Below, one piece after another: positions 1 through 7,187 of a DNA stretch of 24,776 nucleotides (position 1 is the stretch's first letter; each line of letters opens with the position of its first letter). Location: the NCBI GenBank assembly GCA_013003145.1, contig JABDLH010000014.1, forward strand, positions 1 to 24,776, in the 5' to 3' direction. The notes below the pieces were generated by a model, which was given only the letters and a program-made list of their open reading frames with translations, was not told the origin of the DNA and ran no database searches. This stretch comes from Flavobacteriaceae bacterium (lineage in GTDB: Bacteria; Bacteroidota; Bacteroidia; Flavobacteriales; Flavobacteriaceae). Position numbers and translations under genes: made by a program.

Positions 1-354
1 CTTAAATTCTATGCCTCTGTTCGACTGGATATCCGCAGGTCTACCCAGATCAAGGATACCGATGGAGGTGTACAAGGAAATAAAACACGTGTTAAAGTGG
101 TGAAGAACAAAGTGGCTCCACCATTTAAAACAGCAGAATTTGATATCATGTACGGGGAAGGGATCTCGAAGATAGGAGAGATCATTGACCTTGGAGTGCA
201 ATACGAGATCATTAAAAAGAGCGGATCATGGTTCAGTTATGGCGACACTAAACTAGGCCAGGGACGTGATGCGGTTAAGAACCTGCTGATCGATAATCCC
301 GAATTGCTGGACGAATTGGAAGGCAAGATCAAGGATGCCATCAGCGCTTTATAA
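1..354 (+). CDS. recA: RecA recombinase, C-terminal part (5' end outside window)
   Basis: This is the last 117 codons of RecA, the ATP-dependent strand-exchange protein of homologous recombination and SOS induction. The frame is open from base 1, so the Walker A region and most of the core lie upstream of the window. Visible are the end of the RecA core ([13 protein letters not shown], the [16 protein letters not shown] segment typical of the family, and [20 protein letters not shown]) and the small C-terminal domain ([23 protein letters not shown]). The protein ends soon after that domain and lacks the long acidic tail of E. coli RecA. A classical terminator follows directly, so recA is transcriptionally separate from the lipoprotein/sigma unit downstream. 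Identification is firm from motif order. Confidence 0.97.
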   Translation, partial: LKFYASVRLDIRRSTQIKDTDGGVQGNKTRVKVVKNKVAPPFKTAEFDIMYGEGISKIGEIIDLGVQYEIIKKSGSWFSYGDTKLGQGRDAVKNLLIDNPELLDELEGKIKDAISAL

Positions 355-365
355 CATTAACTTCC

Positions 366-397
366 AAGGGGCCAGGCAACTGAGCCCCTTTTTTTTT
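366..397 (+). terminator. Rho-independent terminator of recA
   Basis: A perfect 7-bp stem (AAGGGGC at 366-372 with GCCCCTT at 384-390, 11-nt loop) runs into an uninterrupted T-tract to 397. It begins 12 nt after the recA stop and should end the recA transcript. Confidence 0.9.
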
Positions 398-450
398 AGA
401 AGCAACCATTGACCGAAGATCGCATCTAAGGTTAAACAAATATAAAACGT

Positions 451-894
451 ATGAAGCTGAGAAAAACTTGGTTTTGTTGGTTGCTGATCTCCCTGTTCAT
501 GGTGAGTTCGTGCGATATTAGCGATGATAGGGCAAACTTCCATTTTATTTCGCTGAACATTTTAGAGGCAGAACTGCCCGAATCGTTTAACCTGAACGAG
601 ACCTACGAGATTAAGGTAACTTACCTGCGTCCTAACGGATGTTCTATCTTTGAGGGATTTGATATCAGGAAAGACGACCTGACGACAAGAACAGTAGTTG
701 CCGTAGGCTCTGAGTTTGAAGACCAGGGTTGTACTCAGGCAACAGAAGAAGTACAGACTTTCTTTAACTTCATCTGTCTATACGACGAAACATACACCTT
801 CCGGTTTTACGCAGGTGAGGAAGAAGATGGCACCCCTATCTTCTTAGAATACGAAGTACCGGTAAATCAGCAAACAGGAAATAATCAGAAGTGA
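451..894 (+). CDS. Small lipoprotein of unknown function, first gene of a sigma-factor unit
   Basis: A 147-residue exported lipoprotein with no family I recognise. The N-terminus is a lipoprotein signal peptide: basic MKLRK, a hydrophobic core, and lipobox V-S-S-C with Cys21 as the predicted acylated residue. The residues after the cysteine (D-I-S-D-D) are acidic and resemble the Ser/Asp-rich export signal that sends flavobacterial lipoproteins to the cell surface, so surface exposure is possible but only inferred. The mature part is acidic, probably beta-rich, with three further cysteines (64, 94, 109). The next gene starts 15 nt after the stop, in the same reading frame, so the lipoprotein is probably co-transcribed with the sigma factor and the beta-barrel gene and may act as an envelope partner of that system. 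I see no strong TAnnTTTG promoter in 398-450. Confidence 0.8.
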   Translation: MKLRKTWFCWLLISLFMVSSCDISDDRANFHFISLNILEAELPESFNLNETYEIKVTYLRPNGCSIFEGFDIRKDDLTTRTVVAVGSEFEDQGCTQATEEVQTFFNFICLYDETYTFRFYAGEEEDGTPIFLEYEVPVNQQTGNNQK

Positions 895-909
895 ACTAAG
901 GCGGTCAAC

Positions 910-1440
910 TTGGATCTGGAAGAACTAATAAACCAATGCAGGAAGGGTAGCAGGCAAGCACAGGAAGCTTTATATAAAAAGTATTCCCCGGTGCTCTATG
1001 GCATCTGCCTGAAATACTCGCGCAATAAAACGGAGGCAGAAGATAACCTGCATGATAGTTTTATTGTCATCTTCGATAAAATTGGTCAGTTCAAATTTAA
1101 AGGATCATTTGAGGGTTGGATGAAACGCATCACGGTGAATACCGTATTGCAGAAATACCGCAAGGAAGTCTATATGAAGGTGGTGAACGAAAATTCGGAA
1201 GCCGAGGAAGATGAACCTGCATACTATGACGAGATCAACCTCCAGACACTACTGGGCTATATACAGGAATTGCCCCACAAATACAGGCTGACCTTTAACC
1301 TGTATGTACTGGATGGATTTACCCACCAGCAGATCAGCGAAAAGCTGGGGACCTCTGCCGGCACCTCCAAATCTAACCTGGCCAGGGCGCGCGCTATTCT
1401 AAAAGAGAAAATCAAAAAAGCGAAGATCAATATCGCTTAA
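910..1440 (+). CDS. ECF-type RNA polymerase sigma factor
   Basis: A 176-residue sigma-70 family factor of the extracytoplasmic-function type. Sigma region 2 covers about residues 5-85: RKGSRQAQEALYKKYSP, then the region 2.2/2.3 segment EAEDNLHDSFIVIFDKI, then FEGWMKRITVNTVLQKYRK. An acidic linker (about 95-110) leads to region 4 (about 113-172), with the helix-turn-helix YVLDGFTHQQISEKLGTSAGTSKSNLARAR. The start codon is TTG at 910: a TGA lies in frame at 892 and no other plausible start precedes the conserved N-terminus. AAGGCGG at 897-903 is a Shine-Dalgarno-like match, unusual in a phylum that mostly lacks them. The next gene starts 12 nt after the stop and encodes an anti-sigma-like membrane protein, so this factor is expected to be held inactive at the membrane and released by an envelope signal. 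The target regulon cannot be read here. Confidence 0.93.
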   Translation: MDLEELINQCRKGSRQAQEALYKKYSPVLYGICLKYSRNKTEAEDNLHDSFIVIFDKIGQFKFKGSFEGWMKRITVNTVLQKYRKEVYMKVVNENSEAEEDEPAYYDEINLQTLLGYIQELPHKYRLTFNLYVLDGFTHQQISEKLGTSAGTSKSNLARARAILKEKIKKAKINIA

Positions 1441-1452
1441 AGCACATGAGTC

Positions 1453-2913
1453 ATGAAGAAAAATAATCTGGATAATTTGTTCCAAGACAGGCTGAAGGAT
1501 TACGAGGAATCCCCTCCGGAAGGGATGTGGGAAAGAATTTCCGGAACCCTGGACCAGCAAAAGAAGAAGAAAAGATTATTCGCGCTTTGGTGGCAATTGG
1601 GGGGAGTGGCTGCCGTACTGGCGCTATTCATCTACCTCGGTCTGAGGCCCGGTAGTACGGATCCCGATCTTATCCTTACCGATACCACAGAACAGGCTCC
1701 CGGGGAACAGCAGGGGGAACAAAATCCCGAACAGCCAACACCGGCTAATGCCGTGGCAGGTTCAGCCCAAGAAACGACCCCTATAACGAATACTCTTGCA
1801 GGGTCCGTTGATCAAGTACAGGAAAATCAATTGAGTGAGATTGACAAGAAAAACCCGAAGGAAAATCGCAATGCTACCCTGGCACGAGCTCAGCAGGACA
1901 TTGCTCAAAGTCCCGGGAAGAAAAACAGGACCGGAGCAGCCCGGGATCCAGAGCGTTCGGTAGCCTTAGTTCCCGTAAATACTGAAAACCGTCGGGAAAA
2001 TAACAAAGCATTAGCCACGAAGGGGGAAGATGATAATGAGCAAAATAAAAATAAATACCAATCGGAACAAAATTCCGGGATCGCTGAAAATCAAAGCGAT
2101 GAAGGCATTAAAGAACAAGAAGAAAAACGCTCCATCTTTGAAGTAGTGGATGCAGATAAAGAAGTATTGGCGCAACAGGACGACAGTCGGAAATGGTCTG
2201 TCGGGCCGCGTGTTGCCCCGGTCTATTTTAATTCTTTCGGCCAGGGCTCTCCCATTCACTCCAGTTTCACTGCCAATTCTAAATCAGGGAGTGTTAACAT
2301 GAGCTACGGGATAGCCGTCTCTTATGATCTCAGTCCCAAACTTAAAATACGTTCCGGCTTGCATAAAGTAGACTACGGCTATGACACCAATGACGTATCC
2401 TTCTCTGCCTCTCCCATTGCAGGGGAACAAACTAAACTGGATCATATCGTTTATAACAGGACCTCCAGGAACCTAGTGGTAAGAAGCGAGGCCGTCACTA
2501 AAGAACAACCATCAGCCGGGTTGGCCGATGTCAGCGCTCAAAACCCGGGGAAATCCGGGCGGATGAACCAGCAATTCGCTTACCTGGAAGTTCCCATGGA
2601 GATCAACTATGTGCTCAGTGATCGCAAACTAGGCGTGGATATCATCGGTGGCATCAGTACCCTCTTCCTGACTGATAACTCGATTATGCTTGAAGCCGAA
2701 GGAAGCCAGACCCTCGTAGGAGATGTCAACAATATCAATAAGCTCAATTTCAGCACTAATATCGGACTCGGGTTCTATTATCGTCTTGCGCCTAGCATCC
2801 AACTGAATATTGACCCGGTATTCAAGTACCAGCTCAATACCTTCTCCGATACTGCAGGTTCCTTTAACCCCTATTCCCTCGGTGTTTATAGTGGGCTGAA
2901 CATCAGGTTCTGA
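1453..2913 (+). CDS. Predicted dual-membrane anti-sigma factor with C-terminal outer-membrane beta-barrel (Dma-like)
   Basis: A 486-residue protein with three visible parts. Residues 1-40 are a charged cytoplasmic segment (LFQDRLKDYEESPPEGMWERI) of the kind found at the N-terminus of Bacteroidota anti-sigma proteins. Residues 43-64 form a single membrane helix after a KKKKR block. Residues 66-240 are a Q/E/N/K/P-rich, probably disordered linker. Residues 246-486 show alternating beta-strand patterns of an OmpA/PorT-type barrel and end in phenylalanine (GLNIRF), the usual barrel end signal. There is no cleavable signal peptide. The gene lies 12 nt after the ECF sigma gene. Established precedent: Dma proteins of Bacteroides thetaiotaomicron span both membranes and control a cognate Das sigma factor that affects vesiculation. 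Assignment to that type is inference from architecture and context. The first ATG at 1446 is out of frame and soon stops; 1453 is the start. The 3' end overlaps the convergent acyltransferase gene. Confidence 0.8.
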   Translation: MKKNNLDNLFQDRLKDYEESPPEGMWERISGTLDQQKKKKRLFALWWQLGGVAAVLALFIYLGLRPGSTDPDLILTDTTEQAPGEQQGEQNPEQPTPANAVAGSAQETTPITNTLAGSVDQVQENQLSEIDKKNPKENRNATLARAQQDIAQSPGKKNRTGAARDPERSVALVPVNTENRRENNKALATKGEDDNEQNKNKYQSEQNSGIAENQSDEGIKEQEEKRSIFEVVDADKEVLAQQDDSRKWSVGPRVAPVYFNSFGQGSPIHSSFTANSKSGSVNMSYGIAVSYDLSPKLKIRSGLHKVDYGYDTNDVSFSASPIAGEQTKLDHIVYNRTSRNLVVRSEAVTKEQPSAGLADVSAQNPGKSGRMNQQFAYLEVPMEINYVLSDRKLGVDIIGGISTLFLTDNSIMLEAEGSQTLVGDVNNINKLNFSTNIGLGFYYRLAPSIQLNIDPVFKYQLNTFSDTAGSFNPYSLGVYSGLNIRF

Positions 2914-3673
2914 CAGCTTCAGGAATTGGCTGCCTGGTTTCCGGTTGTAAGTCATTGAGGAAGATCTGCCGCACTTGCAGGCTTAATTGTCTCTTATCTT
3001 CTTCCTGCAGCTTGCCGGTATCGATAAATGGATGAACATTAACCCTCAGCGGTCCCGGTCTGCCTTTGGTCAAGGTAAAGGGCAGTCTTCTCTTATTATC
3101 TAAAAATGTGATGGGCACCAGGCGGATCTGGTGAGCGATGGACATACGGAAGGCCCCTTCTTTAAAACTGTCGAGCAGCACTGATTCTTCAGGGACTCCT
3201 CCTTCGGGGAAAATGCAGATACTCAGCCCCTGGTTCAACCTCTTCTGAGCCCGTCGGTATACCCCCATCCTGCTCCGACTGTCTTCACGATCAACCATGA
3301 TACAAACCCGTTTATAAAAGAACCCGAAGAGCGGGATGTTGACCAACTCTTTTTTTCCAACGAATACGAACGGACTTTTACTTACCCGTAGCATTAACAT
3401 GATATCCAGCATGCTGGTGTGATTGGCCACGAGCATATAACTTTCTCCCTTTACCAGCTTTTCCTTATACCTGATACGGGGCGGGCAGCCCATGCCATAT
3501 AATATTACGGGAGCCCAGATGTTCCGGGCCAACCAAAAGAACTGTTTGTAGGTGCGTTCAGATAAGGTGGTAAGGATCAGGAAGGGTAATGCGATCAGGA
3601 TAGGAACCGCGACCAGGATGTAGAACCAAATGTGATAGAGAACTCCCCCGATTTTAAAAAGGGCTTTACGCAT
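2903..3673 (-). CDS. plsC: 1-acyl-sn-glycerol-3-phosphate acyltransferase (PlsC family)
   Basis: A 256-residue membrane-associated lysophospholipid acyltransferase, likely making phosphatidic acid for phospholipid synthesis. Visible family blocks are motif I N-H-T-S-M-L-D (His85, Asp90 of HX4D), motif II around KKELVNIPLFGFFYKR (107-122), motif III FPEGG (155-159), and a later block around LVPITF. An N-terminal membrane segment spans about residues 14-36. The closest alternatives are other LPLAT-superfamily enzymes such as ornithine-lipid (OlsA-type) acyltransferases; sequence alone does not separate them. The ATG at 3671-3673 lies only 5 nt beyond a perfect TACTTTTG promoter element, which suggests a leaderless or nearly leaderless mRNA. 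The last 11 bp overlap the end of the convergent barrel gene, and no terminator lies between the two. Confidence 0.9.
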   Translation of the reverse strand: MRKALFKIGGVLYHIWFYILVAVPILIALPFLILTTLSERTYKQFFWLARNIWAPVILYGMGCPPRIRYKEKLVKGESYMLVANHTSMLDIMLMLRVSKSPFVFVGKKELVNIPLFGFFYKRVCIMVDREDSRSRMGVYRRAQKRLNQGLSICIFPEGGVPEESVLLDSFKEGAFRMSIAHQIRLVPITFLDNKRRLPFTLTKGRPGPLRVNVHPFIDTGKLQEEDKRQLSLQVRQIFLNDLQPETRQPIPEAVRT

Positions 3674-3678
3674 GGAAT

Positions 3679-3686
3679 CAAAAGTA
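3679..3686 (-). promoter_or_regulatory. -7 promoter element of the acyltransferase gene
   Basis: TACTTTTG on the minus strand matches the Bacteroidota -7 consensus TAnnTTTG exactly. It lies 5 nt from the ATG, placing the expected transcript start at or next to the initiation codon. No good -33 TTTG is present at 19-nt spacing. Confidence 0.6.
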
Positions 3687-3716
3687 ACAATTTTAGCAAG
3701 GTTTTAGATAATCTGT

Positions 3717-3724
3717 TACTTTTG
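3717..3724 (+). promoter_or_regulatory. -7 promoter element of trpS
   Basis: TACTTTTG on the plus strand matches TAnnTTTG exactly and lies 20 nt upstream of the trpS ATG, giving a predicted leader of about 15 nt. It is the mirror image of the element on the other strand: the 11-mer TGTTACTTTTG occurs once in each direction (3679-3689 and 3714-3724). Confidence 0.65.
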
Positions 3725-3744
3725 TCTTTTCCAAAAAAACGCAG

Positions 3745-4713
3745 ATGGCAAGAATCCTGACCGGCATACAGAGCACCGGAACTCCTCACCTTGGGAACAT
3801 CCTCGGAGCGATCATTCCCGCAATAAAAATGGCGAAGGATCCCGCTAATGAATCCTTCCTTTTTATCGCAGACATGCATTCGCTTACCCAGATCAAGAAC
3901 GGGGAGACCCTTAGGCAGAACACGTTTGCAACCGCAGCCACCTGGTTATCCTTTGGTTTAGATGTAAACAAAACAGTTTTTTACCGGCAGAGCGATGTTC
4001 CCCAGGTAACCGAACTATCCTGGTACCTGAGTTGTTTCTTTCCCTACCAGCGACTGACGCTTGCGCATTCATTCAAGGATAAGGCTGACCGGCTGGAGGA
4101 TGTCAATTCCGGGCTTTTCACTTACCCTATGTTAATGGCTGCCGACATACTGTTGTACGACGCCAATATTGTGCCTGTAGGCAAGGACCAGTTACAGCAC
4201 CTGGAAATGACTCGTGATGTTGCATCAAGGTTCCACGCACAACTGGGGGAAACCTTTGTCTTACCCGAAGCACAGGTACAGGAAGAGACCATGTATGTTC
4301 CCGGTACGGATGGTGAAAAAATGAGTAAGAGCAAAGGAAACCTCATCGATATCTTCCAGACCGACAAAAAACTGCGCAAGCAGATCATGGGAATTAAAAC
4401 AGACAGCACCCCACTGGAGGACCCCAAAGACCCGGATACAGATAATGTATTTGCCCTGTATAAAATTCTTGGCAGTCCCGAACAAGTGGCCGAGATGCGG
4501 AAGAATTACACCGGGGGTAATTACGGCTACGGTCATGCCAAGCAGGCTCTATTTGAACTCATCTGTGAACGTTTTAAAGAACCACGGGAAAAATTTGAAT
4601 ATTACAAGGTACACCCGGAAGAAGTGGAAGAAGCGCTTTCTGTAGGTGCTGAAAAAGCCGCCCTGGTCGCCTCAGAAGTACTTAAAAGAGTCCGGGAGAA
4701 GCTTGGATATTGA
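3745..4713 (+). CDS. trpS: Tryptophanyl-tRNA synthetase
   Basis: A 322-residue class Ic aminoacyl-tRNA synthetase that charges tRNA-Trp in the cytosol. The HIGH-type motif is TGTPHLGN (11-18), the class signature KMSKS is at 192-196 within GEKMSKSKGN, and VPVGKDQLQHLEMTRD (143-158) is the tryptophan/ATP pocket segment of the family. Length and N-terminus (MARILTGIQSTG) agree with bacterial TrpS, so the ATG at 3745 is secure. It is a single-gene unit with its own promoter and a strong terminator; I see no T-box or trp leader in the short 5' region. The divergent neighbour is the acyltransferase gene. Confidence 0.98.
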   Translation: MARILTGIQSTGTPHLGNILGAIIPAIKMAKDPANESFLFIADMHSLTQIKNGETLRQNTFATAATWLSFGLDVNKTVFYRQSDVPQVTELSWYLSCFFPYQRLTLAHSFKDKADRLEDVNSGLFTYPMLMAADILLYDANIVPVGKDQLQHLEMTRDVASRFHAQLGETFVLPEAQVQEETMYVPGTDGEKMSKSKGNLIDIFQTDKKLRKQIMGIKTDSTPLEDPKDPDTDNVFALYKILGSPEQVAEMRKNYTGGNYGYGHAKQALFELICERFKEPREKFEYYKVHPEEVEEALSVGAEKAALVASEVLKRVREKLGY

Positions 4714-4763
4714 TGAAAGAACTCTTTTTTGAGACTCTTTTTTCAACATACCCTTATATATAC

Positions 4764-4787
4764 AAAACCGACCGGCTGGTCGGTTTT
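4764..4787. terminator. Bidirectional terminator between trpS and dprA
   Basis: A perfect 10-bp stem (AAAACCGACC with GGTCGGTTTT) with a 4-nt loop GGCT. The stem starts with AAAA and ends with TTTT, followed by ATCTTTTT, so it can work on both strands for the convergent genes trpS and dprA. Confidence 0.85.
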
Positions 4788-4917
4788 ATCTTTTTCACCG
4801 ATCACTGTCCCTTTAGCAGGCCCCGGTATTAACCGGGATTTTATCGACCAAAGCACAATTTTTTCACGCTGCATCCTATTCAGGACATCATAACAAACCA
4901 CCGGGTTTGTATGAAGT

Positions 4918-6063
4918 TCAGGCCAGTTCAAAAAATTTTCCCGGTAAAGGACAGATAACCCCTTTCATTTCCAGCTCTAGAAGCAATCCTGAACATGCCG
5001 ACACCGGAAGTCCGCAATGAATGGCAATTTCGTCTAAATGTTGCTTCCCTCCTTTGGCCAGGAAATCCACAACTTGCTGCTCTACCGGCTTAAGACTTAC
5101 GAACAACTGCTTCTGAATTGCTCTTGATTTGATTCTTGCAGTATCCCAGTTCAGCATTTGAACCAGGTCTTCTGCAGAAGAAAGTAAATGCGCCTTATGG
5201 GATTTGATCAGGGTGTTACAACCCCGGCTGAAGACATCCGTGGTTCTGCCGGGAACAGCGAATACTTCCCGGTTATAGTCTGCGGCGAGATTTGCTGTGA
5301 CCAGGCTGCCCCCTCTTTCCCCGGATTCTACAACTACGGTAGCCTGGCTTAAGCCTGCGATGAGTCGGTTCCTTTTTAAAAAATTTTTCCGTAACGGCAG
5401 GCTTTTACTCCATTGTTCCGTAAAAAATCCGCCGTTTTTCATCACGCTGTCCCTGTATATCCCGTGCTCCGGTGGGTAAAGCCGGTTGAGCCCGTGAGCC
5501 AGGCAGCCTATGGTCTGTAACCCATGGGCCATAGCAGCACGCTGCACGCAAATATCCACCCCGTAGGCAAAACCACTGACAATGACAGGATCATAAGTAG
5601 CCAGGTCTTCTATTAAGCTATGACAGAATTCCCTCCCCCTACCGGTCATACTTCGGGTTCCGACAACACTGATCACCTTCTTCCCCCTCAGGTTTATGTC
5701 ACCCATATAAAAAAGAAGAATTGGGGCGTCCACACAGTGATAAAGTTTAGCCGGGTAGTCCCGGTGAAGGTAATAATGATAACCGATGCTGCGCTTCCGG
5801 AGAAAATCCAATTCCTTCTCCGCAGCACGGGCATGTACGGGATCGTGCAGCCCGGCTAGCATTGCAGACCCGATCCGGTCAATTTTCAGCAGCTTGTGCA
5901 TTTTATCGGTAAAAACCGCGGCAGGGCTGCCACAATGGGCGATTAATTTTTTGGCACTAATGTCGCCTAAATTGGGAATATGCTGCAGTCTAAGCGCTGC
6001 GAAGAGCTCATTTTCGGGCAATTCCGCGCTCTGGGAGCCCTTATTCACATTCGGTTGATCCAT
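4918..6063 (-). CDS. dprA: DNA-processing protein DprA/Smf
   Basis: A 381-residue DprA, which loads RecA onto incoming single-stranded DNA during transformation. Residues 20-75 form a helix-hairpin-helix-like domain (LRLQHIPNLGDISAKKLIAHCG). The Rossmann-like core follows: VVGTRSMTGRG (134-143), VSGFAYGVDICVQRAAM (162-178), GLNRLYPPEH (191-200), KRNRLIAGLSQATVVVE (230-246), GERGGSLVTA and AVPGR. A winged-helix domain closes the protein (about 322-380). The frame stays open up to a GTG at 6102, but I prefer ATG at 6063: a promoter-like TAACTTTT lies at 6075-6082 with TTTG 22 nt upstream of it, so the GTG would fall outside the transcript. The divergent HU-SPOR gene starts 65 bp away. Natural competence itself cannot be inferred, because DprA is widespread. 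Confidence 0.95.
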   Translation of the reverse strand: MDQPNVNKGSQSAELPENELFAALRLQHIPNLGDISAKKLIAHCGSPAAVFTDKMHKLLKIDRIGSAMLAGLHDPVHARAAEKELDFLRKRSIGYHYYLHRDYPAKLYHCVDAPILLFYMGDINLRGKKVISVVGTRSMTGRGREFCHSLIEDLATYDPVIVSGFAYGVDICVQRAAMAHGLQTIGCLAHGLNRLYPPEHGIYRDSVMKNGGFFTEQWSKSLPLRKNFLKRNRLIAGLSQATVVVESGERGGSLVTANLAADYNREVFAVPGRTTDVFSRGCNTLIKSHKAHLLSSAEDLVQMLNWDTARIKSRAIQKQLFVSLKPVEQQVVDFLAKGGKQHLDEIAIHCGLPVSACSGLLLELEMKGVICPLPGKFFELA

Positions 6064-6074
6064 ATCTGTTAATA

Positions 6075-6108
6075 AAAAGTTATCGTTTCTGCTTTTACCC
6101 ACTGCAAA
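6075..6108 (-). promoter_or_regulatory. Candidate promoter of dprA
   Basis: On the minus strand TTTG (6105-6108) is followed after 22 nt by TAACTTTT (6075-6082), one mismatch from TAnnTTTG. The predicted transcript start near 6070 supports the ATG at 6063 rather than the upstream GTG. It overlaps the promoter region of the divergent gene. Confidence 0.45.
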
Positions 6109-6115
6109 AATTTTC

Positions 6116-6123
6116 CATCTTTG
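6116..6123 (+). promoter_or_regulatory. Candidate -7 element of the HU-SPOR gene
   Basis: CATCTTTG differs from TAnnTTTG at one position and has TTTT at the -33 position 19 nt upstream. It lies only 5 nt before the ATG at 6129, again predicting a nearly leaderless mRNA. Confidence 0.4.
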
Positions 6124-6128
6124 TAGTT

Positions 6129-7079
6129 ATGAGTGCAGCATTTTATATAGAAGAACTTCTTTACCGTTATAATTGTGTCGTTGTACCCGGCTTCGGTGCC
6201 TTCCTGACACAAATGAAATCTGCTGTACTGCACAAAACAACCAATACTTTTGATCCACCATCTAAAGTGATCTCCTTTAACCAGCAACTGGACAGCAATG
6301 ACGGCCTGTTGGTTTCCTACATCGCCCATGCAGAGAACACCTCTTATGACGAGATGTTAGAAGCCCTCTCTAAAAAGGTGAAGGAGTGGAGACAGGAGCT
6401 GGAGACCCAGAAAAGCCTGAAATTTGGAAATCTTGGCGAATTCCGCCTGAATCGCGAAGGCAGGTTACTGTTCCGCCCGGCCAACCAGGTGAATTTCCTG
6501 ACCGCATCATTTGGATTGAGTTCAGTGGTTTCTCCCCAGGTGACCAGGGAAGCACTGAAAGAAGAGGTACAGGAACTGGAAGAACGCATCCCTTTTATCA
6601 TCACCCCGGAGGAGCGGAAAAAAAGCAATTTCAGGCCTTATTATAAATATGCAGCCATCCTATTGCTGGCTTTCTCAACGGGAGTGACAGGATTCAGGAT
6701 GTACGAAACCTCTGTTGAAAACCAGCAGATCGCCAGGCAGCAGACCCAGCAATTGGTCCAAAAAAATATACAGGAAGCAACCTTCTTCAGTGCTGCTCCG
6801 CTAGAATTACCCGCTATAAGTCTGAATGTCACTAAAAAACCTGCTACTCCAAAACATCACGTGATCGCAGGAGCGTTCCGCTACAAAGCCAACGCAGATA
6901 AGAAGGTTCGGCAATTAAAGCGAAAAGGCTTTGATACGGCTACTTACCTGGGCACCAACTCATTTGGACTCCACCAGGTAGTTTACGCCAGTTTCGTGGA
7001 TTCGCAAGAAGCCCTGGACTACCTTATGGACGTTAAGGAGAATGTTTCCAGGGATGCCTGGTTGCTTTCCAAGAAGTAA
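6129..7079 (+). CDS. Inner-membrane protein with N-terminal CCDC81-like HU domains and C-terminal SPOR domain
   Basis: A 316-residue protein. Residues 1-130 match the tandem bacterial CCDC81-like HU region (FYIEELLYRYNCVVVPGFGAF, then a second unit around SLKFGNLGEFRLNREGRLLF). A charged segment leads to one membrane helix at about 172-190 (YAAILLLAFSTGVTGF). A glutamine-rich stretch (198-212) follows, and residues about 242-315 form a SPOR domain (HHVIAGAFRYKANADKKVRQLKRKGF), a fold that binds glycan strands lacking stem peptides at division sites. Predicted topology puts the HU part in the cytoplasm and SPOR in the periplasm, so the protein could join DNA or a cytoplasmic partner to the septal wall. 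The domain calls are from sequence pattern; the linking role is inference. It lies divergently from dprA and 108 bp before the thioesterase gene. Confidence 0.88.
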   Translation: MSAAFYIEELLYRYNCVVVPGFGAFLTQMKSAVLHKTTNTFDPPSKVISFNQQLDSNDGLLVSYIAHAENTSYDEMLEALSKKVKEWRQELETQKSLKFGNLGEFRLNREGRLLFRPANQVNFLTASFGLSSVVSPQVTREALKEEVQELEERIPFIITPEERKKSNFRPYYKYAAILLLAFSTGVTGFRMYETSVENQQIARQQTQQLVQKNIQEATFFSAAPLELPAISLNVTKKPATPKHHVIAGAFRYKANADKKVRQLKRKGFDTATYLGTNSFGLHQVVYASFVDSQEALDYLMDVKENVSRDAWLLSKK

Positions 7080-7162
7080 TCTCCCTTATTTAACCATACC
7101 CGCATTAACGTATCGGCTCCGAATTTCTGTTGGATAGCTTCACTTGTGCCAACATTTGAACT

Positions 7163-7170
7163 TATCTTTG
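7163..7170 (+). promoter_or_regulatory. -7 promoter element of the thioesterase gene
   Basis: TATCTTTG matches TAnnTTTG exactly, 17 nt before the ATG at 7188. A TTG lies 16 nt upstream (7144-7146), somewhat closer than the usual -33 spacing. Confidence 0.6.
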
Positions 7171-7187
7171 CACAAAATTTTTAAACC

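Noticed and set aside
4743..4931. 62-codon minus-strand frame after dprA
   Set aside because: It contains the perfect 10-bp terminator stem of trpS/dprA and has no homology that I can see; its start overlaps the end of dprA by chance.
6064..6102. N-terminal extension of DprA from a GTG at 6102
   Set aside because: A promoter-like element at 6075-6082 lies inside the extension and the added residues are not part of the DprA family, so ATG at 6063 is preferred, though not proven.
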